Below, piece after piece: positions 1-7,936 of a stretch of 64,000 bases of DNA. The notes under the pieces were generated by a model, which searched no databases, was not told the origin of the DNA, and worked only from the letters and a program-made list of their open reading frames with translations. The stretch comes from Streptomyces shenzhenensis (GTDB lineage Bacteria > Actinomycetota > Actinomycetes > Streptomycetales > Streptomycetaceae): the NCBI RefSeq assembly GCF_021462265.1, contig NZ_JAJONF010000037.1:1-64000 (forward strand), given 5' to 3'. Made by a program: the position numbers and the translations under genes. The first letter of the stretch is position 1. Each line of letters begins with the position of its first letter.

Positions 1-3000
1 CTGCTGCGGGTCCATGCTCAGTGCCTCGCGCGGCGAGATGCCGAAGAAGCCCGCGTCGAACCCGCCGGCGTCCTGGAGGAAGCCACCGTCGCGGACGTAG
101 GTGGTGCCGCTCCGCTCGGGGTCGGGGTCGTAGATGCCGTCGATGTCCCAGCCGCGGTCGGCGGGGAACGGGGTGATCGCGTCCAGGCCCTGGTCCACGA
201 GGGCCCACAGGTCCTCCGGGGAGGCGACGCCGCCGGGCAGCCGGACGGCCATGCCGACGATCGCGACCGGGTCGTCGTCCACGGGTGCCGTCGCCACCGG
301 CGCGGGGCCGGACCGGTCCTGGCCGCCGGTCAGTTCGCCCAGCAGGTAACCGGCCACGGCCCGCGGGGTCGGGTGGTCGAAGGCGAGGGTGGCCGGGAGC
401 CGGAGTCCGGTGGTCTCCATCAGACGGTTGCGCAGCTGGACGGCCTGGACGGACGTGAAGCCCATCTCCTTGAAGGCCCGCTCCGGTACGACACCGCTCG
501 GCGCCGCGCCCGTGACGTCCGCGGCCGCCGCGCCGACCGCGTCCAGCAGCCGGGGCAGCCGGTCGCCGTCCGCCAGCGCGCCGATCTCCGCGCGCAGTTC
601 GTCGGCCCGGCCCGCGTCCGCGGCGACCTCCGAGGTGTCGATGAGGCCGCGGAGCACGGCGGGCACGGTGTCGCCGTACAGGGTGATGGTGTCCAGCCGC
701 AGCGCGGTGGCCGTCGGCTCGTCCGTCATCAGGGCGGCGTCGGTGGTGGCGAGCAGGTCCCGGCGGGACAGCGTGCCCACACCCGCGGGCAGCGGCCGTA
801 CGGACGGGGTCGGGGTGTCGTCCTCGGCCCACGGCCCGACCGACAGCGCGACGGCGGGCAGTCCGCGCTCCCGGCGCCGCAGCGCCAGGGCGTCGCAGAA
901 CGCGGCGAACGCCGCCTCCTCCGGGTCGCCCGCGGTGCCGAGGGTGCCCGACGCCGTGGTGAGCAGGACGTAGGCCGCCGGGGTGGCGACGGTCCCGTCG
1001 TCGAGGAGGTCCTCCACGGCGAGGGCGCTCGCCGCGGCGGATGCGAAGGACCCGGAGGCGGCGTGCACGACCGCGGAGACGGGACGTCGTACGGCGGTGA
1101 CTGCCGCGCCGAGTGCGGGGCGGTCGCCGGCGGTGATCGCCGCCACGGTGACGGACGCGCCCGACTCCCGTGCCTCCGAGGCGAGTTCGGCGACGGACGG
1201 GTCGTCCTCGCCGCGCCGGCCGACGAGCAGCAGGTGCCGGGCACGGTGTCCGGCGACGAGGTGCCGGGCGACAGCGGCTCCGGCCGCGGTGTCGGCGCCG
1301 ACGACGACCACGGTGCCCGAGGCGGGCAGCGCGGCATCGGCGCGGTCGGCGATCGTGAGCCGTTCCAGGGCCGGCGTCAGGAGGCTGCCCGACCGGACGG
1401 CGAGCTGCGGGGCGCCCGCGGCCACCGCCGCGCCCAGCAGCCGGCCGGCGGTGTCCGCCGGGTCGTCCGTGTCGAGGTGCACCAGCCGGTCGCCGGTCTC
1501 CGCGCGCAGCCCCAGGACCAGTCCGGCCACCGCGGCCTGCGCCGGATCGGGGCGCTCGCCGGACCGTACGGCCGCACCGCCCCGCGTGACCACCACCAGC
1601 CGTGCGGCCGACGGGCGTTCGACGGCGGCCCAGTCCCGCACGCGTGCGGCCACCTCGGCCACCAGCGCGGCCGGGTCCGCCGGCTCGGCGGCCGGGGAAG
1701 CGGATGCCACGGGCAGCACCGTCACGTCGGCGGGAGCCGGGGCGGCGCCCCGGCTCCCCACCGACGGCACCGGCGTCCACTCCGTGCGGAACAGGCTCTC
1801 GTGGGAGCCGCTGCCCGCCGCGCGCAGCCGGGCCGGCCCGTCGAGGAGGACGTGGCGGGTGACCTTGCCGGAGCGGGTGCGGGGGATGCGGGTCACCTCG
1901 TAGAGCTCCTCGGGGACCTTGAAGTAGGCCAGGCGCTCCCGGCAGGCGGCGAACAGCGCGTCGGTGTCGAAGCCCTCCGGGCCCGGCACCAGGAAGGCGA
2001 CCGGGACCTCGCCGAGGACGTCGTGCGGGCGGCCCGCGACGGCGACGTCGGCCACCCCCGCCACCGAGCGCAGCACCTCCTCGATCTCGCCGGGGTGGAT
2101 GTTCTCGCCGCCGCGGATGATGAGGTCCTTGATCCGCCCGGAGATGGTGAAGTAGCCGGCCTCGTCACGGCGGGCGAGGTCACCGGTGCGGTACCAGCCG
2201 TCGCGCAGCGCCCGCTCCGTCTCCTCGGGGCGGTTGTGGTAGCCGGCCATCACGTTGGGGCCGCTGACCCAGACCTCGCCCTCCGCGCCGGCGGGCATGT
2301 CCTGGCCGGTCTCCGGGTCGACCAGCCGCACGTTCAGACCGGGCACCGGCAGCCCGCACGAGCCCTCGACGCGGACCCCGCCGGGCCAGTTGACGGTGAT
2401 GGAGCCGCAGGTCTCGGTGGACCCGTAGGCGTCCAGCAGCGGCACGCCGAAGGTCTCCTCGACCGAGCGGTGCAGCGCCGCCGATGTCACCGCGCCGCCG
2501 ACCAGGCCGATCCGCAGGTCCGGCGTCCGCACCCCGCGCTGCCGCGCGGCCTGCACCAGCTGGTGGTACAGCGTGGGCACGCCCGCCAGGACCGTCGGGG
2601 ACTCCTCCCGCAGCGCGGCGAGGACCTCCTCCGCGGAGTAGCCGTCGATGATCCGCGCCGAGGCGCCGACCGCGGTCACCGTCAGCACGCACGCGATGTG
2701 CGACAGACTGTGGAACAGCGGCAGCGGCCACAGCACGCGGTCCTCGGGGGTGAGCTCGGTGACCGGCGCGTAGCAGGCGGCCACCGACCACAGGCAGTTG
2801 CGCTGCGTGGACAGCACGCCCTTGGGCTTCCCGGTGGTCCCGGAGGTGTAGAGCATCCAGGCGACGTCGTCCAGGTCCAGGCTGTCCCGGGCCGCCGTGA
2901 CCGGCTCGGTGCCGGCCAGGGTCTCGAAGGACACGGCCCCGGCCGGCGGACTCCCGGTGCCGGTGACGACCAGCCGCGGGTGGGCGGCGCCGCCGAGTAC

Positions 3001-3363
3001 CCGGGTCACCTGCTCGGCGTGCGCCGGGTCCGTGATGACGACCCGCGCGCCGCTGTCGGCGAGGAAGAACGCGAGTTCCTCGTCGGAGGAGTGCGGGTTG
3101 AGCGGCACTCCGATCGCGTCGGCCCGGGTGATGGCGAGATAACTCTCCACGGTCTCGACCCGGTTCCCGAGATGGATCGCGACCCGGTCGCCCGGATGCA
3201 CGCTCAGCCCCGCCAGATGCCCCGCGAGCCGCCGGGTCCGCAGTTCCAGTTCCGCGTAGGTGACCTGACGCTGGGCATCGGCGAAGGCGGTCTTGCGGCC
3301 GAAGCGTTCCGCGTGTCCGACGAGAATCTCCGGCAACGGCCTGATGAGTTCCGTGCGCAGCAT
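1..3363 (-). CDS. Ansamycin-type modular PKS, AHBA loading module and start of first KS (partial)
   Basis: First 1,121 residues of a polyketide synthase whose 3' part lies off the left edge. Residues 1-520 are an acyl-AMP ligase (A) domain that closely recalls the RifA loading domain, which activates 3-amino-5-hydroxybenzoate (AHBA); the SGTTGKPKG phosphate loop and the YGSTE and TGDL motifs are visible. Residues about 520-890 look like a ketoreductase that has lost its glycine-rich NADPH loop and its catalytic Tyr (the usual GNYAAAN region reads GDPEEAAFA), so it should be inactive. An ACP follows with its phosphopantetheine Ser near residue 971 in GFTS (usually GFDS), then a ketosynthase begins near 1026. 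The start is ATG at 3363 behind GAGGAG. The complete AHBA pathway alongside supports the starter assignment. The identity of the final ansamycin cannot be read from here. Confidence 0.93.
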   Translation of the reverse strand, partial: MLRTELIRPLPEILVGHAERFGRKTAFADAQRQVTYAELELRTRRLAGHLAGLSVHPGDRVAIHLGNRVETVESYLAITRADAIGVPLNPHSSDEELAFFLADSGARVVITDPAHAEQVTRVLGGAAHPRLVVTGTGSPPAGAVSFETLAGTEPVTAARDSLDLDDVAWMLYTSGTTGKPKGVLSTQRNCLWSVAACYAPVTELTPEDRVLWPLPLFHSLSHIACVLTVTAVGASARIIDGYSAEEVLAALREESPTVLAGVPTLYHQLVQAARQRGVRTPDLRIGLVGGAVTSAALHRSVEETFGVPLLDAYGSTETCGSITVNWPGGVRVEGSCGLPVPGLNVRLVDPETGQDMPAGAEGEVWVSGPNVMAGYHNRPEETERALRDGWYRTGDLARRDEAGYFTISGRIKDLIIRGGENIHPGEIEEVLRSVAGVADVAVAGRPHDVLGEVPVAFLVPGPEGFDTDALFAACRERLAYFKVPEELYEVTRIPRTRSGKVTRHVLLDGPARLRAAGSGSHESLFRTEWTPVPSVGSRGAAPAPADVTVLPVASASPAAEPADPAALVAEVAARVRDWAAVERPSAARLVVVTRGGAAVRSGERPDPAQAAVAGLVLGLRAETGDRLVHLDTDDPADTAGRLLGAAVAAGAPQLAVRSGSLLTPALERLTIADRADAALPASGTVVVVGADTAAGAAVARHLVAGHRARHLLLVGRRGEDDPSVAELASEARESGASVTVAAITAGDRPALGAAVTAVRRPVSAVVHAASGSFASAAASALAVEDLLDDGTVATPAAYVLLTTASGTLGTAGDPEEAAFAAFCDALALRRRERGLPAVALSVGPWAEDDTPTPSVRPLPAGVGTLSRRDLLATTDAALMTDEPTATALRLDTITLYGDTVPAVLRGLIDTSEVAADAGRADELRAEIGALADGDRLPRLLDAVGAAAADVTGAAPSGVVPERAFKEMGFTSVQAVQLRNRLMETTGLRLPATLAFDHPTPRAVAGYLLGELTGGQDRSGPAPVATAPVDDDPVAIVGMAVRLPGGVASPEDLWALVDQGLDAITPFPADRGWDIDGIYDPDPERSGTTYVRDGGFLQDAGGFDAGFFGISPREALSMDPQQ

Positions 3364-3439
3364 CCGATATCACTCCTCGGGAAAAGACGAGCCGCATATG
3401 AAAGCGCCTCAAAAATTCTTGCGTGCGTGCCGGAGCCGG

Positions 3440-3462
3440 GATCCCCTAACAAATCCCCTATG
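3440..3462 (-). promoter_or_regulatory. Paired CCCCTA boxes upstream of the PKS gene
   Basis: Two CCCCTA boxes begin at 3443 and 3455, exactly 12 bp apart. On the PKS coding strand they read TAGGGG twice. The same arrangement occurs before rifH, and related boxes lie before rifK/rifJ, the thioesterase/FAD oxidase pair and the DUF5988 gene. They sit about 80 bp upstream of the PKS start. They are candidate sites for the LAL activator encoded next door; this is inference from recurrence. Confidence 0.45.
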
Positions 3463-3499
3463 CCATCCCTGAGTTACGGGTCGCTCGGCCCGGTGCGGG

Positions 3500-4300
3500 T
3501 CAGTGCCAGCCGAAGAATTCGCGATAACCGGGCACCTGTTGTTCGAGCATGTGGATTCCGTGGTGGACGGGCCGGCCGAGCGCGGCGGCGGTGCGCAGCA
3601 GCGCGGTCTCGTGCGGCTTCATGACGACGTCCGCGACCACGGCGTCGGCCCGTACGTCCGCCGGATCGAGCGGCAGCGGATCCGCCGGGCGCATGCCGAG
3701 CGGGGTGGCGTTGACGACGACGTCGGCGCCCGCGAGGTCCTCGGGTCCCGCGGTGTGCGCCCTGCCGGGCCAGCGGTCCGCCAGCCGGGCGAGCAGCCCG
3801 GACAGCCGGGCCGTGTCCGGATCGCGCAGGGCGACGCGGGCCGCCCCGGCCGCCAGCAGGGCCGCCGCGACGGCGCCGCCCGCGCCGCCCGCACCGGCCA
3901 CGAAGACGTGCGCGTCCCGCACCGGCCGGCCGGCGGCCAGCAGGCCGCGGACGAAACCGAGCCCGTCGAAGTTCTCGGCGTACAGCCGGCCGTCCACCCG
4001 GCGCCGTACCGCGTTCGCGGTGCCGGTGACCGCGGCGGTCGGCCCCAGTTCGTCGACCAGGGCGCAGACGGCCGCCTTGTGCGGCACGGTGACCAGCAGA
4101 CCGTCCACGTTCCCGGCCCGCATCAGCCCGCGCACCACCTCGGCGAGCCCGTCGGGCCGCACCTGCACCGGGACCAGCACGGCGTGCGTGCCGAGCCGGG
4201 CGAACAGGGGGTTGAGCAGGCCCGGCGCCCGCACCTGGGCCACCGGGTCGCCGAGGACCGCGTACAGCCGCGTCGTCCCCGAGATGTCCGGGCCGGTCAT
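3500..4300 (-). CDS. rifI: RifI-like quinate/shikimate (aminoshikimate) dehydrogenase family
   Basis: A 266-residue shikimate dehydrogenase fold protein. The substrate Lys in VTVPHK and the Asp in ENFDGLGF are present, followed by a Rossmann NADP loop (GAGGAGGA) and the NATPLGM motif. In rifamycin-type clusters RifI acts around the aminoshikimate branch, interconverting aminoquinate/aminoshikimate and amino-dehydroquinate/dehydroshikimate forms, and it is not essential for AHBA itself. The start is ATG 4300. The gene is divergent from the HxlR regulator gene and lies just upstream of the PKS in the same direction. An ordinary shikimate AroE is the alternative, but the AHBA context makes RifI more likely. 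Confidence 0.85.
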   Translation of the reverse strand: MTGPDISGTTRLYAVLGDPVAQVRAPGLLNPLFARLGTHAVLVPVQVRPDGLAEVVRGLMRAGNVDGLLVTVPHKAAVCALVDELGPTAAVTGTANAVRRRVDGRLYAENFDGLGFVRGLLAAGRPVRDAHVFVAGAGGAGGAVAAALLAAGAARVALRDPDTARLSGLLARLADRWPGRAHTAGPEDLAGADVVVNATPLGMRPADPLPLDPADVRADAVVADVVMKPHETALLRTAAALGRPVHHGIHMLEQQVPGYREFFGWH

Positions 4301-4371
4301 GAGACACCCCCGCACGCCGCCCCGAGCGGGGCGCCCGGGCCCGGAGGGACCGCCGTCCCCACCCTCCATGG

Positions 4372-4386
4372 GTAACTACTTGTAAC
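4372..4386. promoter_or_regulatory. GTAAC direct repeat, probable HxlR operator
   Basis: GTAAC occurs twice with 10-bp spacing (4372-4376 and 4382-4386) in the 134-bp region between divergent rifI and the HxlR gene. HxlR-family regulators commonly bind GTAAC/GTTAC-type half sites in their own promoters, so this is the obvious autoregulatory operator; the protein-DNA match is inferred. Confidence 0.5.
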
Positions 4387-4434
4387 AGAGGGAACGACGC
4401 TGGCACCATGGAGGCGCCGAGAAGGAGGCGGACC

Positions 4435-4845
4435 ATGCCGCAGACGAAGACACGGGACCTGGGTGGCGTCGACACCGTCGACGAGATCGTGGTGGAGGCC
4501 TGCCCCGTCCGTGAGGTGCTGGACCGGGTGGCGGGCAAGTGGAGCATCCTCATCATCGTGGCCGCCGCGCGCGGCCCGGTGCGCTTCACCGAGCTGGAGC
4601 GCTCGATCGACGGCATCAGCCGCCGGATGCTCACCCTCACCCTGCGCAACCTCGAACGGGACGGCCTGCTCAGCCGCACCGTGTTCGCGACGGTGCCGCC
4701 GCGGGTGGAGTACGAACTCACGGACATCGCACGGGAACTGCATCAGTCGCTCCTCTCGCTGACGGACTGGGCGGAACGCCATCGCGCGACCATCTCCGCC
4801 GCGCGGGTCGCCTACGACGCGGAGCGCCTCACCGAGGAGGGCTGA
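4435..4845 (+). CDS. HxlR-family winged-helix regulator
   Basis: A 136-residue regulator with the family layout: an N-terminal CPVREVLDRVAGKWSILII segment containing the typical Cys, then a winged helix (FTELERSIDGISRRMLTLTLRNLERDGLL). Family members often sense reactive electrophiles, quinones or aldehydes through the Cys, which would suit a cluster making a quinone-type ansamycin; that link is inference. The start is ATG 4435 behind AGAAGGAGG, preferred to an in-frame ATG at 4408. The gene is divergent from rifI, and its 3' end overlaps the convergent LAL gene by 34 bp. Confidence 0.88.
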   Translation: MPQTKTRDLGGVDTVDEIVVEACPVREVLDRVAGKWSILIIVAAARGPVRFTELERSIDGISRRMLTLTLRNLERDGLLSRTVFATVPPRVEYELTDIARELHQSLLSLTDWAERHRATISAARVAYDAERLTEEG

Positions 4846-7667
4846 GCCCGCCGCCGGCGCCGGTGCAGCGTCATGGACCCGAGGTCGGCCGGGAGGTCCC
4901 TGCGGCGCTTGACGTCGAGCTTCCGGTAGACCCGGGTCAGGTGCTGCTCCACGGTGCTGGAGGTGACGTAGAGCTTCGCGGCGATCTCCCGGTTGGTGTA
5001 ACCGAGCACCGCGAGGTGCGCGACGCGCCGCTCCGACTCGGTCAGCCGCGGCTCGTCCGTCGCCCGGGACGCGGCGGGAGGCGCGGGGTCCGGTACGGCG
5101 AGCAGTTCCTCGCCGAGCGGCACGGCCCCGCAGGAGACGGCCAGATAGCGGGCCCGGCGCAGGGTCGTCCTGGCCCGGGAGCTGTCCCCGAGCGCCGAGT
5201 ACGCCCTGCCCAGATCGGCCAACGTCCGTGCCTGCGCGTACTGGTCGCCTGTCTCCTCGAACAATTCCACCGCCTCCAGCAGGAGTTGGGGCCGCCGCTC
5301 GGGAGCGCTCACCGCGGCCAGCATCCGCAGGCTGCGGCCCCGGCCGCTGCCGTCGGCCGTGTCGGAGCGGGACAGCTGGTCGCGTACCAGCCGGCGGGCC
5401 CGGTCCTCGTTGCCGAGCCGCAGCCAGGCCTCCGCGGCGCTGGTCCGCCAGGGCACCGGCGCGGCGATCTCCAGCCCCAGGGACTGCACGAGCTCCCCGC
5501 AGGCCAGGAAGTCCGACAGTCCGGCGTACGCCCGTTCCGCCGCCAGATGGTGCAGGCCGCGGGCGTGCAGGTAGTACAGGCCGTAGCGGCTGGCGAACAT
5601 CGCCTCCGGCGGCGCGAACGCCAGCTGCCGCCGGCCCTCCTCGAAGGCGCCGGACCGTACCGCCGCCGTGATCAGCGTGCCGAGCGGCAGCCCGACCGCC
5701 ACGCCCCAGGCGGGCGCCGGCAGCAGCGTCAGCGCCTCCCGGGCGCCGCGCAGCGCCCCGGCCAGATCGCCGCGGTGCAGCAGCGCCTCCGCGCGCAGCG
5801 CCCCCAGCAGGGCGTGCCACACCGGAGCCGATGCCGGATCGCCGTCGGCGAGCACCGCGCAGTGCTCCAGTACGGCGTCCGGCAGGCCGGCGTCGAGCAG
5901 CGCGAGCAGCGCCAGGCCCGCGGACTCCTCGGCCCAGGGGCCGCCGCCGTGCGGGCGCAGATTGCGCAGGGTCTGCTCCACCCAGTCCGTCCGGTCGCCG
6001 ACCCGGCCGCTCACGAACAGCTCGGCCAGCGCGCCCGCGGTGGCCAGCCACGGGTCGCCGCCGGACAGCGCCACCGGGCCGCGCTCCGCCGCCGACGGAC
6101 CGCCCGCCCACACGGGCGCTGACGCCGGGCCGCGCCGGGCCAGCCGGGGGTGCGTGAACGCCAGCCAGGAGTCCAGGTCCCGGCTCTCCGCCCGCAGCGC
6201 CGGATCGGCCGCGGCCGCCTCCCGCAGCCGGGCGAGCGCCGCCTCGGCGTCGGCCTGCCGGCCGTGCCAGAGCAGCCGTCGTATCAGACCGGGCAGCCGG
6301 TCGCCGGGCAGCTGCCCGGCGCGCATCGCGGTGAGCAGCGCGGGCAGCCGTCGCTGGGCGAGGGACGGGTTGAGCCGCCACTCCGCCTCGGTGAGCCGGT
6401 CCAGTACGGCGGCACGGTCGGCCGGGTCGGCCGGACCGGCCTCGTGGGCCAGTTCGCCGTACCGGGCGGCCTGTTCGTAGCGGCCCGCCAGCAGTTCGTG
6501 TTCGGCGGCCTCCGCCAGCACCGGGACCGCCCACTGCGCCACCTGCTGCCGGGACCCGGCGAGGTGCCGGGCCACGGCCGAGGCCGGCTCGCCCAGGGCG
6601 TGCAGCAGTCCGGCCGCCCGGAGGTGCAGGGCCGCGCGTTCGGCGCCGCCGGCCGTGCCCGCCACGACCGCGGCGGCGACCGGGTGCGGGAACCGGCCGT
6701 CGCGCAGCACCCCGGCCGCGGTCAGCCGGGCCAGGGCCCGCTCCACCTGGCGGGTGCCCGGCTCCCGGTCGAGCCCGGCGAGCTGGGCCACCCGGTCCGG
6801 GCTGCCGTGCTGGCCGAGCACCGCGAGCGCACGGGCGATCCGCACCACCTCGGGGTCCCAGCGCCGCAGCAGGTCGGCCACGGCGGCGCCGTAGCCCTGT
6901 TCGGTGACGGGGGCGGTGACGGGGGCGGTGACTGGGGCGGGGGCCGAGGCGGGATCCGGCCCGTCCGCCGGGCCCGGCACCCCGGCGAGGTCCGCCGCCC
7001 CGCCCCGCCGCCAGTCCTCCGCGAGCGCCTCCAGCAGCAGCGGGATCCCGCCGCTGAGCCGGTGGAACCCGGCGGCGATCCGCGGGGTCCGCGCACCGGC
7101 CGCGAGCCGTTCCTCGACGAAGCGGAGCGTGCCCGCGGCCGACAGCGGCCCCACATCCAGCCGGCGCACCCGCGGATCGGCCACCAGCTCCGCCGCGAAC
7201 GGCGAAGGGGAGCGGCTGTCGTCCCGGCGGGCGGTCGCCACCAGCAGGACCGGCGAGGCACCCAGCCGGCGGGCCAGATACGACAGTGCCTGCACGGAGG
7301 CCGGATCGGCGTGGTGCAGATCGTCGACCGCGATCATCAGCGGGCTCCGCGCCGCCGTCCGCAGGATCCACCGGCAGAACACGTGGACGTCGGGCACCTG
7401 GTCCTCGCCCGGCGCGCCCGGCACCGGCAGGCTGTGCGCCAGCTGGCTCAGCATGCCGCCCGGCACCTCGCTCTCCGAAGGCGCGCAGGCCGCCCGCAGC
7501 GTGACCATCCCGGCCCGCTCGGCGTGCGCCACCGCCTCACCCAGCAGCGCGGTCCGCCCGCCGGCCGCCACTCCCTCCAGGAGCAGCACCTGGCCACGCC
7601 CGGCCAGGGATTCACCGACCAGGGACCGGATCAGTGCCTCGTGGTCGTCTCGCTCGAACAAACGCAT
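4812..7667 (-). CDS. LAL-type transcriptional regulator (large ATP-binding LuxR family)
   Basis: A 951-residue protein with an N-terminal AAA/NTPase domain, a long helical TPR-like middle and a C-terminal LuxR helix-turn-helix (LTESERRVAHLAVLGYTNRE, near residues 890-945). Walker A reads GVAAGGRT, with Arg at residue 38 in place of the usual Lys; Walker B (IAVDDLHHAD) is present. Proteins of this type are pathway-specific activators of modular PKS clusters (PikD, RapH and GdmR families). ATG 7667 with GTGGAGA in front is preferred to a GTG 12 bp upstream. The gene is leftward, behind the SARP regulator and with its own 269-bp upstream region. It probably activates the AHBA/PKS promoters that carry CCCCT boxes. 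Confidence 0.92.
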   Translation of the reverse strand: MRLFERDDHEALIRSLVGESLAGRGQVLLLEGVAAGGRTALLGEAVAHAERAGMVTLRAACAPSESEVPGGMLSQLAHSLPVPGAPGEDQVPDVHVFCRWILRTAARSPLMIAVDDLHHADPASVQALSYLARRLGASPVLLVATARRDDSRSPSPFAAELVADPRVRRLDVGPLSAAGTLRFVEERLAAGARTPRIAAGFHRLSGGIPLLLEALAEDWRRGGAADLAGVPGPADGPDPASAPAPVTAPVTAPVTEQGYGAAVADLLRRWDPEVVRIARALAVLGQHGSPDRVAQLAGLDREPGTRQVERALARLTAAGVLRDGRFPHPVAAAVVAGTAGGAERAALHLRAAGLLHALGEPASAVARHLAGSRQQVAQWAVPVLAEAAEHELLAGRYEQAARYGELAHEAGPADPADRAAVLDRLTEAEWRLNPSLAQRRLPALLTAMRAGQLPGDRLPGLIRRLLWHGRQADAEAALARLREAAAADPALRAESRDLDSWLAFTHPRLARRGPASAPVWAGGPSAAERGPVALSGGDPWLATAGALAELFVSGRVGDRTDWVEQTLRNLRPHGGGPWAEESAGLALLALLDAGLPDAVLEHCAVLADGDPASAPVWHALLGALRAEALLHRGDLAGALRGAREALTLLPAPAWGVAVGLPLGTLITAAVRSGAFEEGRRQLAFAPPEAMFASRYGLYYLHARGLHHLAAERAYAGLSDFLACGELVQSLGLEIAAPVPWRTSAAEAWLRLGNEDRARRLVRDQLSRSDTADGSGRGRSLRMLAAVSAPERRPQLLLEAVELFEETGDQYAQARTLADLGRAYSALGDSSRARTTLRRARYLAVSCGAVPLGEELLAVPDPAPPAASRATDEPRLTESERRVAHLAVLGYTNREIAAKLYVTSSTVEQHLTRVYRKLDVKRRRDLPADLGSMTLHRRRRRAQPSSVRRSAS

Positions 7668-7936
7668 GAGTATCTCCACAGCAATCCAGGTACGGGGCCG
7701 CGGGGACCGCGCCTACCGGCCACCCCGGAGGTTCGACGCCTGTCAAGCTAGGGAGCGGCGAGGTGCTGTTTCAAAGGGCTCTGAGCGAGGAGTGGACCGG
7801 CGGTTACCGGCCGGTGGGCAGGGGCGCCCGGCGTCGTCGGACAGTGGGCGGCAGCGGACACCGGCCGCAGACGGACCCCAGGAACACGGCGGACTTCACG
7901 AGGAACGGATCCGGGAAGGGGCCGCCCCGGCGCCTG

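Noticed and set aside
373..3624. Very long open frame on the + strand opposite the PKS start
   Set aside because: It is Arg/Gly/Pro-rich with no family pattern, and the opposite strand has a clear RifA-like loading module with a good ribosome site. High GC opens such frames by chance.
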